Source: Euwallacea fornicatus (taxonomy: Eukaryota; Arthropoda; Insecta; Coleoptera; Curculionidae). Taken from it: a DNA stretch of 64,000 bases. Both the position numbers and the translations under genes were made by a program. How positions within the stretch are numbered: position 1 is the stretch's first letter; every line of letters starts with the position of its first letter. Of the stretch, positions 37,278 to 47,548 are shown in pieces. Location: assembly GCF_040115645.1 (NCBI RefSeq), contig NC_089543.1:1674001-1738000 (forward strand), given 5' to 3'. The notes beneath the pieces were generated by a model. It saw only the letters and a list, made by a program, of their open reading frames with translations. It was not told the origin of the DNA and made no database searches.

Positions 37278-38640
37278 CTACGTGACAGAGAAAAGAAAAC
37301 ACTTCGTAAAAATGGTTTTATTTAAATAATTTTTGTATGAAGTTTGTATATGGGAACACAAAAAACGATTAAATTTTCAGCCATTTTTATCAAAGTATTT
37401 ACGAGTTATAAGGATTAAAAAAAAATTACTATAGAAATTGCAGAATATCATTTTTTTGTGTATAGTGTGGTTAGAAATTGCTTTTAGATCAATCAAATAT
37501 GCCTACACACAGTATGCAGTGAAGTTTTTATCAACTGAGCGAGTTTGAGGGAGGTCGAATAGAGGATCTCCGAGAGGCTGGTCGGTCATTTAGGGAAAAT
37601 CGTCACTATATTAAACTCTAATGTAAACATTATAGTGAGATGTTGTTAGGCATAGTTCCAAGAAGAGTACACAGGTAAAAGGAGGGATACTGGACGATCC
37701 CGAAGAACTACAGAACGCCAAGATCGCCTTAGCTTCGTCTTGTCGAGGACGATGGCGAATCGGTGGTTTGCTGAGTATGGAAGGCCCATTGGGATTCGAA
37801 CCATTTATTGCCGTACAAGAAGTTTTAAACTGGATTTCCTACCTTCTCCATCTTGTGTTACCCCTCACTTTAAATCATCGTCAAAATCGATTGTAGTGGT
37901 GCAGAAAACGGATATATTGGAATCTGGAATGGGATAATATCGTGTTTAATGACGAATCCAGATTCTTTTTGGACATGCATGATGATCGGATAAAAGTGCG
38001 AAGAAGACAGAGTAAAAGACGGGATCCTCAGTTTACAATACAGAGGCATGTCCATCAGATTGTTGGGGTAATGGTTTCGGATGCTCTATTGCATATGTTA
38101 GCAAGTTACCTTTACTTTTCAGGCAGTATGACAGCCCAACGATACATCCAAGAAGTCCTGGAATCTCACCTCGTCCCTTGTCTGGAAACTCTTGTTAATC
38201 CAGTTTTTTAGCAAGACAATGCACGACTATATGTGGCTAGAGCGTTTATGGACTTCTTTCAACAAAATGCAATTAATTTGGTACCTTGGCCGCCTCTATA
38301 TCCATACCTCTCACCGATTGAACATGTATGGGATATTGTAGGTAGAAGATTACATAATTTATCCCATCCTGCAAAAGCACTAGCAGCGCTATGTCATGCT
38401 GTCCAGTTAGTGTGGAATGAAATCTCCCAAAAGGACATCAATCATCTCATTAGATCCGTACCTAGACGTGTACAGGAATATATAAAACCCGCCAAATTAT
38501 TAATTTTTTTTTTGGTTTTTAATTATTAAATTTGTCCAATTTTTTAATGAAGCATTCATTTTAGTGTAAGAAACATTCATAACAAAAATGACTTAAATAA
38601 AACCATTTTTACGGAGTGTTCCTTTTCCTATGTCACGCAG
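37278..38640 (+). mobile_element. Tc1-like element
   Basis: TA-flanked inverted ends: ctacgtgacagagaaaagaa (37278 on) and the complement of the right end, ctgcgtgacataggaaaagg (ending 38640). They share cgtaaaaatggttttattta just inside, giving repeats of about 55-70 bp. Length 1.36 kb with a plus-strand transposase. It begins only 219 bp after the previous mariner-like element ends. Confidence 0.9.
37520..38529 (+). pseudogene. Tc1-like transposase (DD34E type), degraded
   Basis: Starts with LSEFEGGRIEDLREAGRSF (about 37535-37595), the first helix-turn-helix. After frame changes come RRTMANRWFAEYGRPIG (37740 on) and FNDESRFFLDMHDDR (37945 on, first catalytic Asp). MTAQRYIQEVLESHLVPCLE follows, then a stop at 38209-38211 immediately before QDNARLYVARAF (second Asp), then YLSPIEHVWDIVGRRLH (catalytic Glu) and ISQKDINHLIRSVPRRVQEY. 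From 37942 to 38529 a single premature stop interrupts one reading frame, so this is among the least decayed transposases here, although its N-terminal third is broken. Confidence 0.9.
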
Positions 38641-41084
38641 TATCTATCATGATGGTTTAAAATTTTTTGAACACCATACAGTAACCATGAAAAAATTTTA
38701 GTATCGATTAAGTTACGAAAAATATTGTCCATTTAATTTATTATATATTTTCCAATACCTCATTAATCTGGAGTAGAGTGTGTTCAAACTATAACTCAGT
38801 CCACACTTATAAATACACAATAACGCACATAGAATACTAATTAAGATTTGGAGTTATCAATCAAGAAAATGCCGTTTGATACCGCACCCGCAATAGAGAA
38901 ACCACATTACAAACACCCGGTGCTCCATTAGACTCGCTGGCTTCCATTGCTGTACCGGAAGACGGCGCTTTTCAGTACTATTTTTCGAATATTTTGTTCA
39001 AAAAACACCCCTGCTAATCGCAAAATTAATTTCTCTCACCTCGACCTAAGAAATCAAACCCCCTTTTAGAGTTTACCCGAGAACTTAAGAAGTAATACCG
39101 ATAAGTGTACTGCCTATACATCCGTATTTTACGGAATTTCATTAAATCCTAATAGCGTGTCTTAATCTGATATGAAGTTTGATTTAATCAGAAAGGGATG
39201 GTATTACTGCGGTTTCCTTTTGAGGCTAACTTTGGTTAAGAAAGAGTCTAAAGGAGAATGTAATAAATAGAATTTACAAAATAATGATATCATGTATTAC
39301 ATTAATTTGGCGAATCCCTCTTTTAAGTATTAAATTTATTTTTTGATATGTTCGAGAATTGAGCAATTTGTTAAAAAGTTCAAAACTCCAAAATATTTTA
39401 AAATATAGGTATTTTTCGATTTTCACAAGGGGATATTAGTTAAGGAAATATTTAGTTATATCCAAACCTTTCACACCATGCAGAGTGTTTATTCGCGCAT
39501 AATTAGTCTTTTTTCTGATTTTTCTAATGAATACGTGACTTCATTCTAAAAATTAAAGTAAACCTGTCTAATAAAATTGTTCGGCCCAAAACAGTCGAAT
39601 CACAATTTAATTAAATCCGTTCAAGCACATTCTCCTAAACGCGAAATTTTAATTGTGTTACTCGCTTTAATAGTCTTCACTTAACACAGGAATGCACTTG
39701 ACTACCCCATCTCACAGGTTGCATATTTGTCTTTCGATGTCATTTTATTTCCTCTCAATTTTCCCTTCCATTTTAGACGTCTTCATTCTCAAAAATATAG
39801 ATGGGGTTGATTTCAATTATTTCAGTTCCTCATCAGTTAGGATAAAACAAATTTCCTCGAATTAAGAGGCCACGATGAAAGCTCTAAGAGTCGGCGAATT
39901 AAACGCTACAAAAAGGCGTTTTGCTGGTATCTGAAGAAGCTAAATCGCTGAGATCTCGCCACTTGTAAAGTAAGAATGGGGGACAGAGAAAGCCATTGAG
40001 AACCTGGTTTAGTCCCGGATTTAACGCCCTTTCGAAAAGAACAATCGAACACAACAGAGCCAAAAGAATTCCGCAAATTAAATAAGGTCTTCCGACCATA
40101 CGTACTCTATAAAACGAACGACATGACTTTTATTTGACGAATTTAATTAAATTTGCTTTAGTCTTGACTGGCCTTTCAGATTTTGAGTGGGAGATTTTTT
40201 TTAGTTTATAAGCGAAATATTTTGTTAGCGACAAACGATGTGGCTGAATAGTTCAAAAATTATGAACGATGCCCAAATAAAGGCGAAAAGTTTTACAAAA
40301 GCCGACCAACGAAACATCTGTGGTTGTATTTTTAATATCGAGTATTGAGCCAAATTGTCAGAGTTTCTGGAAGGAAATGATGGATAAGAAATTCTTGCGG
40401 ACAATACGGTGCATGATGGATTCATCGATGGACATCGGATTTAAATCATACGAATCCCATGTAGATGTAAAGTCAGTTGGCAAACGTTTTTGCAAAAGTT
40501 TTTTCGCCGTTCAATTTTCTTTCTGGAGGTTTTCCCCAATCCCTCTTTTGCTCGTTTTCGCACTCGGTTCTTGACGGTTAGTTTTTTAATACATCAGACG
40601 TCACGGTCTAGTCCTAAAGAAATTGGACACACTTTTTACTAATATCCTAGGACGCGTTTCCCAAAGATAACTCCAGGGGATGTCCTCGTGTATTTTATGA
40701 ATAAAAGATGTTTCATTTAATTTTCGGTATTCGTTTTGAGCGACAAAAAAGCCTTTCTTCCCCTAACTATAAATTTTTCCTTTATTTTTCTGCGGCCTGT
40801 TTAAGCGGACTCTGTTGCCGCTTCTCAGAAAAAATTAGAGGAACAGTATTTAGGCACTGTTCGGTATTTTAATTGCTCCGATATTTATTCAGTACTTTTA
40901 TTTTTTGTGGGAATTTTGTCTTGCGTAATTTCTGACCACACCAGCAAACCGTGATTGCAACCATTTATTTACACTTGGATAAGGTTAGGCTACCAACGAG
41001 GTACAATTTTTTTTTTCTTTATAGTAATCCGGTTCCATTCGGCTTTGTCAGCTAAGATCCATTTCCTAATGGCGTAATATCATA
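38641..41084. other. Intronic stretch without recognised features
   Basis: No exon, transposase or inverted-repeat pair recognised. A mariner-like end motif, tacaggatgtttctgaatag, begins at 41085 but no partner was located. Confidence 0.5.
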
Positions 41085-41479
41085 TACAGGATGTTTCTGA
41101 ATAGGTCGGAAACCTCTCGAATATGAAATAGCTTCATTAAAAAAATATGTAAATTTCCTGTACTTTTTTGCCCCACAACTCCCTCCGGGCGGAGATATCG
41201 ACTCGTAAAGAGCCCAGCCAGAACTCTATTTTTCTTGAAAAACTTTTCAAGTACTGGAACTGGATCAATAGGAATACTTCGCTTAGGATAATTGAGGTCT
41301 CCCAACAGCGAAAGCAAACATTAGACGAAGTCGTTGACGCGTTACTGGGCTCGTTCAACGGGATATACCACGGGTACTATCGGAGAAGGAGGAGAATAAC
41401 CATCTCAGATTGAAATAGTCATTTGAAATGAACATTTCGAGGAGAGAGGAATTTAAGGTGTAACTTTCTCAGGCACCGT

Positions 41480-41815
41480 CGATCAACAATCAGGTTTGGT
41501 GTACTGATGGCTCACAAATGAGTGAAACAGTCATCGGAACACGGCATACACAAGACAAGCTGCGGGATAGGCGAATTATTTCCCTTGGGAAACTATGCAG
41601 CGATCTCCCAAGCCGAGGTTTTCGCTATATTTATTTAATGTCGCCACACAAGCTTCGTGAGGCGAAGAGGAGGAAGAGAATTGGCGAAACGGCCCGTAGA
41701 TTTACTGAAAAGGCTTATCCCATCCCCCACATATTTACCAATCAATTCTATGTACCCCTACCGAAATCTGAAAATGCCTACTTCGGTTTCCTAATAATAA
41801 GGCAGCAGGCCCTGA
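41480..41815 (+). pseudogene. Non-LTR retrotransposon RNase H fragment
   Basis: One frame gives VWCTDGSQMSE at about 41500, matching the TDGS block with the first RNase H aspartate. Another frame gives FPLGNYAAISQAEVFAIF at about 41580, matching the S-LG-YA-FQAEV-AI block with the catalytic Glu. A third gives IGETARRFTEKAYPIPHIF and PLPKSENAYFG (about 41680-41790), resembling the ADELAR...GPEPFCG..KS end of LINE RNase H domains. This kind of RNase H occurs in Jockey/I/R1-type LINEs. The segment between the second and third blocks is shortened. Frameshifts make it a dead fragment, and no reverse transcriptase was found beside it. Confidence 0.75.
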
Positions 41816-42365
41816 CGGTATAACATATCCCATCTTGTCCATACCCCACATGTCTTGCTTCTCAGTAAGACACGTTTCACAAACAAATCCATTATTTACG
41901 AATGGAATATTATTGACCTTCAAAATTCATCTAACTATTGTGCCAAGTTTCGAGAGTGCCACTCACAACTTTTCGTGTCACTTAACATTGCATATTTTCA
42001 CGGCTATGACTCTGATCACTAGTGTCACTTACCAAATTTACAGGTTCTTTGATATAAAACTTTACAGATTCCATTTTATCTTTTCCAATAACTGACAGCC
42101 ATCCTTACTTGAGTCCATATTATAGTCTATCTAATGCACATCTGACGAAAAACAAATTGAACTTTAAGGCCAGCACATAAACTACATTAGTTAAGAAAGA
42201 TGTGGATCTTGCAAGTTCCTGTATCGGTCCACATTAAAACTTTCAACTTGGTTTCGTACTTGTTAAAAGTAACGGTTTTTCAAGAAAATACGTTTTTCTC
42301 TAGTGAAATACTCACTACCGATCTGTTACCCTCAGTTGAGGATCATCTACAGTACAGTTTCGTTG

Positions 42366-42814
42366 CTATGTACATGGAGTTTTAGTAAGTGCAAGTAAGA
42401 GGCATATATTAGGCAATTGATGAGTGCGAGGGAGACAGACTACCCTTTCCCCTTCCATTGTTAACGATCGGCTACCGTTGTTGACTCGCAAGCAGTACGT
42501 TTTAATCTGTTGAGGGATGTAGTTCTATGTGATTTTGAAGGACGCAAATTATGCGCATACCTATAGGTATTCGAATGTGTTCTTGGAAAACAAATTCTAT
42601 GATAAATTTTTTTCTAGCCTTACCTCTACAAACACCACGATAAAAACGGTATTTTTAGAATATCTCAGTTGAGCAACAAGCCCTTTTTGTGATATGATCC
42701 GTCCTCAGATTGAGGCGTACTCCTTGCGATTCGACCACGCTAGCCTGTCTCCCTTACATTTATCAATCGCCTAATTACGTCTTGCTTACACTCGCTAAAA
42801 CTCCATGTACATAG
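42366..42814. repeat. Inverted-repeat (foldback-like) structure
   Basis: Arms of about 75 bp (42366-42442 and 42741-42814) are inverted copies. Both start at the sequence tatgtacatggagttttag and share aggcaattgat/aggcgattgat and gggagacag. They enclose about 300 bp of unrelated sequence. The right arm abuts the 3' end of the copia Gag fragment. It could be a small foldback transposon or two oppositely oriented pieces of the same retroelement end. Confidence 0.7.
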
Positions 42815-42819
42815 GAGCA

Positions 42820-43190
42820 AAAAAAATACTAAATACTTCCCTCACACCTAATAAAGGTAATTGTTTTTTCCTTCTTCTCTGCCGACGATTATCTATTAGT
42901 TGACTTGCTTTCTTACAATAAAAACACTTCTGTTTTGTGTTTCTATGATGAACCTCTATGTCAAAACACTGTGTAGCTAAATTACCATATCTTTGGTGTA
43001 AAAACCATTTTGCTGTCTGAGTATTATTGCTTTTAGCTGCAAAGACTACACTGTGTTCACATGTTTTATATCTCTCCTCCTCTCCCATTAACCTGGATGT
43101 CAATTCAGGTAAACTTTGTTCAGCAAAAGGTGTGGACTCCCATGCAGTTTCAAAATGTTTGCACTTTTCATCGATCATCGACATAAACTT
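42820..43190 (-). pseudogene. Ty1/copia Gag fragment
   Basis: The minus-strand frame from 43184 reads KCKHFETAWESTPFAEQSLP, then ELTSRLMGEEERYK and KQKCFYCKKASQLIDNRRQR. In copia Gag the same order is found: a -FVTAWES-P block, NLTARL-EE, and a zinc knuckle CYKCGK-GHLI--C. The knuckle has its first two cysteines, but the His and last Cys positions are changed. The frame then runs into the inverted-repeat arm at 42814. The N-terminal part of Gag is missing; a possible start (MDVFVKL, about 43250) lies just upstream in another frame. It is a fragment, not a usable element. Confidence 0.75.
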
Positions 43191-43399
43191 TAAAGTAAAT
43201 TTTCTAAAAGTTTTTTATTATTAATTTGATTTTATAGTTTTACAAAAACGTCCATGGTACTATTTTTCTGTGTCACGCTAGTGAGTTCTGATATTTTACT
43301 TGATATTTCACTAGATGTTCTCAAACGCAATCTCGACATCCCACACCAAAGATTGTCACCGAAGAGATCTGAGAGGAAGACCAAAACGAAAGTGTGGTG

Positions 43400-44050
43400 G
43401 TAATGCACACACTGCTAGATTTCATTTTGAGCTCTGATTTTATGAAAGGCAATTTAATTTGGCTGGTGTTTCGCCTTACAATTTCGTCTGAAATCTCTTT
43501 TCGGACCTAATACGATTTGGGCTCGTAAGATTTTGAAAGAATGATCGCCCTTACCTAATCCCATAGCATATGTATCATATAGACGTTTTATTTTATATTT
43601 TTGTTCGCAAACACACTCATGAACATGGTTTTCTTTCTTAAGTCCTAACTGTAAATCTAGCATTAGTAACGGTGATCGAAAATTCCGGCTTTGTAAATTC
43701 TATGTCGAAGATGCATCTAAGTTTATTAATGGAGTATTGTCATATTCGGTTGAAACTTCTTTATAGCCTGATTTCCCATCAAAACTTTTCTTAATGATCT
43801 ATTTGCCAATATTAACTGCTTTTTTAGCCAGTCCGTTGCTTTAGTGATAATGTAGTGAGGAAGTTTCGATTATAGCATCTTTACTGTCGTAGTATTTTTT
43901 CAGTGCATTAAAATAAAAGCCAAATTATCAGCGATTAAATGTCTTGGATACCTAGGACATCTAAAGAAGTCTTAAAACGAATCAATCGTCGTTTGAGATG
44001 TTTTATTGTTTAGTTTTATTGTTTCGATTCAATAGCAAAATTATACATTC
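43400..44050 (-). pseudogene. Ty3/gypsy integrase fragment
   Basis: Across frame changes the minus strand reads IETIKLNNKTSQTTIDSF (about 44020), RCPRYPRHLIADNLAF (about 43950, catalytic Asp in ADN), SPHYH.SNGLAKKAV (about 43840, the region before the catalytic Glu) and YDNTPLINLDAS (about 43740). A C-terminal part follows with KYKIKRLYDTYAMGLGKGDH and EPKSY plus VRRN (about 43575-43470). This is the order of the gypsy/Mag-type integrase core and its C-terminal domain. Many stops and frameshifts. It follows directly after the gag fragment, with no protease, reverse transcriptase or RNase H between them. Confidence 0.72.
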
Positions 44051-44690
44051 TTTCTCATTTGACCTATACCTTGCTTGCACTAGCTTATATTTTTTTACGA
44101 AATTAACATCTGCGGCTGCACCTTCGTCTTGAAACTTCAGGCCTTCCTGCTTACTTTGCTCCGAAGTCCTACAGAATGTAATGACTTTATCCAAAGTTAA
44201 CTTGTCGATTCGCAGCAGGGCTTCTCGGGTCACCGGGTCCTTAATCATCACAATCTTGTCTCGGAGTGCTTTGTCCTCGATACTTTCCGTTGTGTCTACC
44301 TCATTATAGTTACCGGTTTGAATAAGGTGCTGGAAGTTTGTAAAAAAAATGCTCAAGTAGTTCCCAATCTCAGTTTGAACTCATTCCAGAAAATTGTAGT
44401 GTTCAAAACATTCATTGATCCTCGACTTGACGTACTTTTCGATCAACTAAATAATCGAGTTATTTTTGTCTGATTCGGCTCCACGATCTGAGAATGTAGA
44501 CATAATCCCGGCAGACTCTCTACCAATAATCTTTCTCAATATTGATTATTTCACTTGTCTGGCGCCTCATATTGACTTGCTGCAACCAGGTAATCTTTAA
44601 AAAGTATTTTTCAGAAATTCCAATCTGTAGTAGAGTTTTCCACCTGGAGACAAATGTCTGGCGATAATTTTACCATTAGAAGATAATGTT
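44051..44690 (-). pseudogene. Ty3/gypsy Gag fragment
   Basis: The best stretch (44003-44356 frame) reads DKALRDKIVMIKDPVTREAL, then LRIDKLTLDKVITFCRTSEQ. This matches the capsid region of Mag-like gypsy elements, where IRDRIV....RERLL....LTLDKA--ICR is usual. Upstream in other frames are KDYLVAASQYEAPDK (about 44610) and IEKYVKSRINECFEHYNFLE (about 44420), which fit earlier capsid blocks. The zinc-knuckle region and everything up to integrase is gone; the frame passes into integrase-derived sequence near 44050. Confidence 0.72.
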
Positions 44691-46652
44691 ACACATAACG
44701 CTGAATTCGGAAATATTTCGGGAATGTTTTATATTTACTTCACATTATCAAGTCCAGTATTCTAGCAATCTGACTTTATAGTTTCAAATAAACATTTTGG
44801 GTCTGAAGGTTTTTTGACAAGCCCGAGCACCGTCCGTTATCTGAAGTTTTTAATCTTTGGTTATGACTACATAAAGATCCATTTCGGCTACATCAAAATC
44901 CACATCTCCATTGAGATTAAAGAAACGTGGATTTATAATTAAAAAATGACCGTATATGTGACTTTTGATGTCAAGGAGGGGTCACCTATATAGTAGAGTT
45001 AATAAAGCAATATATATACGCCCAGGAAACCTAGAAGAGGTGCGTGTATTGCCGTTTGAAAATTGTATCGAAAATGACCGTCCCACCAAGACGAAGGAAA
45101 TTCTTTTGACAAATGATAACCAACAGAAATAAAAAGACTGTGATGATACTTTCGAATTCCACCTTCGGTGACGTAAAGCCTATGAATAATTTCGAGATTT
45201 CTTGCCTCAAATTTCTTTATCTCCTTGTGGTATTTTCTATACGCTTCAAAGCCGCTTGGGCTTTTATTCATTTTGCAGGACGCCAAACTTGAGTAAATTC
45301 AGGATTTATTTCACAAAAATCATATACCTATTACCCATTTTTTCCCTGTATAATTCTGCTGAAAAGCGCCCAAATCGACAGGTCAAATCCCTCTCCGCGA
45401 CGACAAAAAAATTAAATTGGAAGCGGCAACAAGACCCCAGGTGAAGCTCAATAAATCAAAAATAATCAAGCATCCCCTTAAACGTCATGCATCACAACCT
45501 GCGCCACTTTAAGCCGATGGGGTGAGTTTTGGCAAAACCCGCAAAACTTAGTTAAGATTAAATTAAATTCCCTTCATAACTGCAATTTATTATGCAACAC
45601 TCAGAGTAAACAACCGCTATCTATAAAACATTCGATTGGTTTACTGACATGTAAGTGATTATAATACGAAAATACTCCTAGATCTGGAGGCTAAGCGACT
45701 TCTACCATCCTCTATTATTCGGTCCAGAGCATCCCAACCTCATTTTCTCGACCGTTGATTTTCTGTCTCGACCCGTCTCACTGTGGCTTCTCCGTCTTTG
45801 TTTTATCATTTTTAAATCTGAGCACTGTCTTTCATATCATATTTCTTCCACAGTGATTAGCTTCAGTCTAAAATGAATATTTTATGGCACATCGGGTTTA
45901 ATCTCCGGAGTTTAAAATATAGATCCAACATATCCGAAATATAATTTTTAAAACAGAACATAATTTGAGGTGATATTAACTTAGACTTCAAAGAATCATG
46001 ATTAACGATCAAACGCTGTTGCAGTTTTCCAATTTAGTACTTAAATATGCGTTAAAATTTTTCAGTCTATTGAAGTTTACAAATCCTCATACCTTAGTAA
46101 TTTAAAGATCAGAGCTTAAGCGACCCACTTGCGAACAATATGTATGAAACGTGTATCTGTCAAACTGTCAAGTCAAAAGCCTTCCTTATGACTCAAAAAG
46201 TACTGAATATATGTACGTTCAAGGTCTTCCTTTAAGTAGTCCTTGAGAAGAAAAATACTGAAGACATGATGTAGCATAAAAAATGAGATGATTGGATAGT
46301 AAAATTTGCGAACAAGTAGACGAAAAAATCTCAAGATTAAAGCTTTCCTCAAAAAAGGAAAACATTGAAGACAGTGGGTTGCCAGATAAGTGTGACAGAC
46401 AAAATTAGGCAATGCAGACTATATTACAGAAGTGTAGTAGACTGATATGTAGATGAGCCAAATAGAATGTCATTAGAAATGTTATTGCATATAATTAAAC
46501 TGTAAAGTAATGCTTAAATACATACTTAATATTAAAGCTTTCCTGAAGAATTACAAGAATAATGAAATCAATGGGCAGTTTCAGAGGGATATGAGTGTAT
46601 GAATTAAAATTATATGACATCATTTTCGTAATTTCGTTAAGCCATCGCCTTA
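44691..46652. other. Intronic stretch without recognised features
   Basis: A 95-codon minus-strand frame (44999-45286) and a 79-codon one (46173-46412) have no recognisable family. The 5' part may include untranslated or LTR sequence of the adjacent gypsy remnant, but no repeat pair was found to show it. Confidence 0.45.
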
Positions 46653-47548
46653 TAGGGGATGTTATTTAAATACGTGGTGGAACTTCAACGGGTGTTTCTT
46701 TGAGTGATTCTAGTAGGAAAATTTACATAAATATAGGTCCTCTAAGGCTTCGTTTTCAAGATACAGGGTGTCAAACTTCTTTTTAAAAATACTGTTTTTT
46801 TTTCAAAAATCTTAATCATTCTTTAGGCAATTTTGTTGAAATTTGGCAATGTCACTTATAGTTATTATTGTTATTTATGCTTCATTGACTTTTTTAACTT
46901 TTATACTTTTTAGCATTAAGCACGGTCATGGCCACACAGGTCACCGGATTTAAATTAGTTTGATTTGTTCCTCTGGCGAAATGCTAAGTCCTTTGTTTAT
47001 AGAACTCCGGTCAACACTAAAGAAGAATTAATCCAACGGATACGGGATTCATGTAATCAGATAAGATATACGCCGGAAATATTTCAATGTGTTCGGCAAT
47101 GGATGTTGAGACGAGCTAATGCTTACATGGAAGTTGAAGGAGGACATTTTCAGCAACCATCGTAACTTTCGTGTTACTTATTATTAAATGTTTTGTACTA
47201 AAATAATTGCGTATCAATTGTTTGAGTGTAGTCTTAATAAAGAGTTTTTCTTGTTTGATGTTTCTTAAATTTTCGGTGTTACTTCTGTGAAAAAAAAATT
47301 TCTAGCTTAAAAGATTCGTTTCAACTACGTTAAAAATTGTCGTCAAGTTTCAAGTTCATAATTGTATACGTTTTCTTGTTATTTATGAGTTTTTTGTTAA
47401 TGTGTAAAAATTAACAAAAAAAAAGTTTGATACTCTGCACCTTGAAAAGAAAACATTGCCGGACCTATGTTTATATAAATTTTTCATTTTAGTATAACCC
47501 AAAGAATTACCCGTTGAAATTTGACTACGTACTTGCATAACGCCCCTG
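46653..47548 (+). mobile_element. Internally deleted mariner-like element
   Basis: TA-flanked ends pair in inverted orientation: taggggatgttatttaaata on the left and the complement of the right end, caggggcgttatgcaagtac. The similarity then continues for about 140 bp through ttcaacgggt, atttacataaatataggtcc/atttatataaacataggtcc and ttttcaag...tcaaactt. Only the transposase C-terminus is inside, so most of the coding region has been deleted. Length about 0.9 kb. Confidence 0.8.
46929..47165 (+). pseudogene. Mariner-like transposase, C-terminal fragment
   Basis: The frame reads WPHRSPDLN, a stop, FDLFLWRNAKSFVYRTPVN (third catalytic Asp in FDLFLW), then KEELIQRIRDSCNQIRYTPE and MEVEGGHFQQPS ending at TAA 47163-47165. 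Everything from the DNA-binding domain through the second catalytic Asp is missing. The C-terminal 66 codons after 46965 are open. Confidence 0.85.

Noticed and set aside
44999..45286. 95-codon minus-strand frame next to the gypsy gag
   Set aside because: Checked for Gag, protease or envelope-like motifs and found none; probably chance or non-coding LTR-proximal sequence.
46331..46575. Repeated attaaagctttcct segments about 200 bp apart
   Set aside because: The shared part is short and the flanks do not align convincingly.
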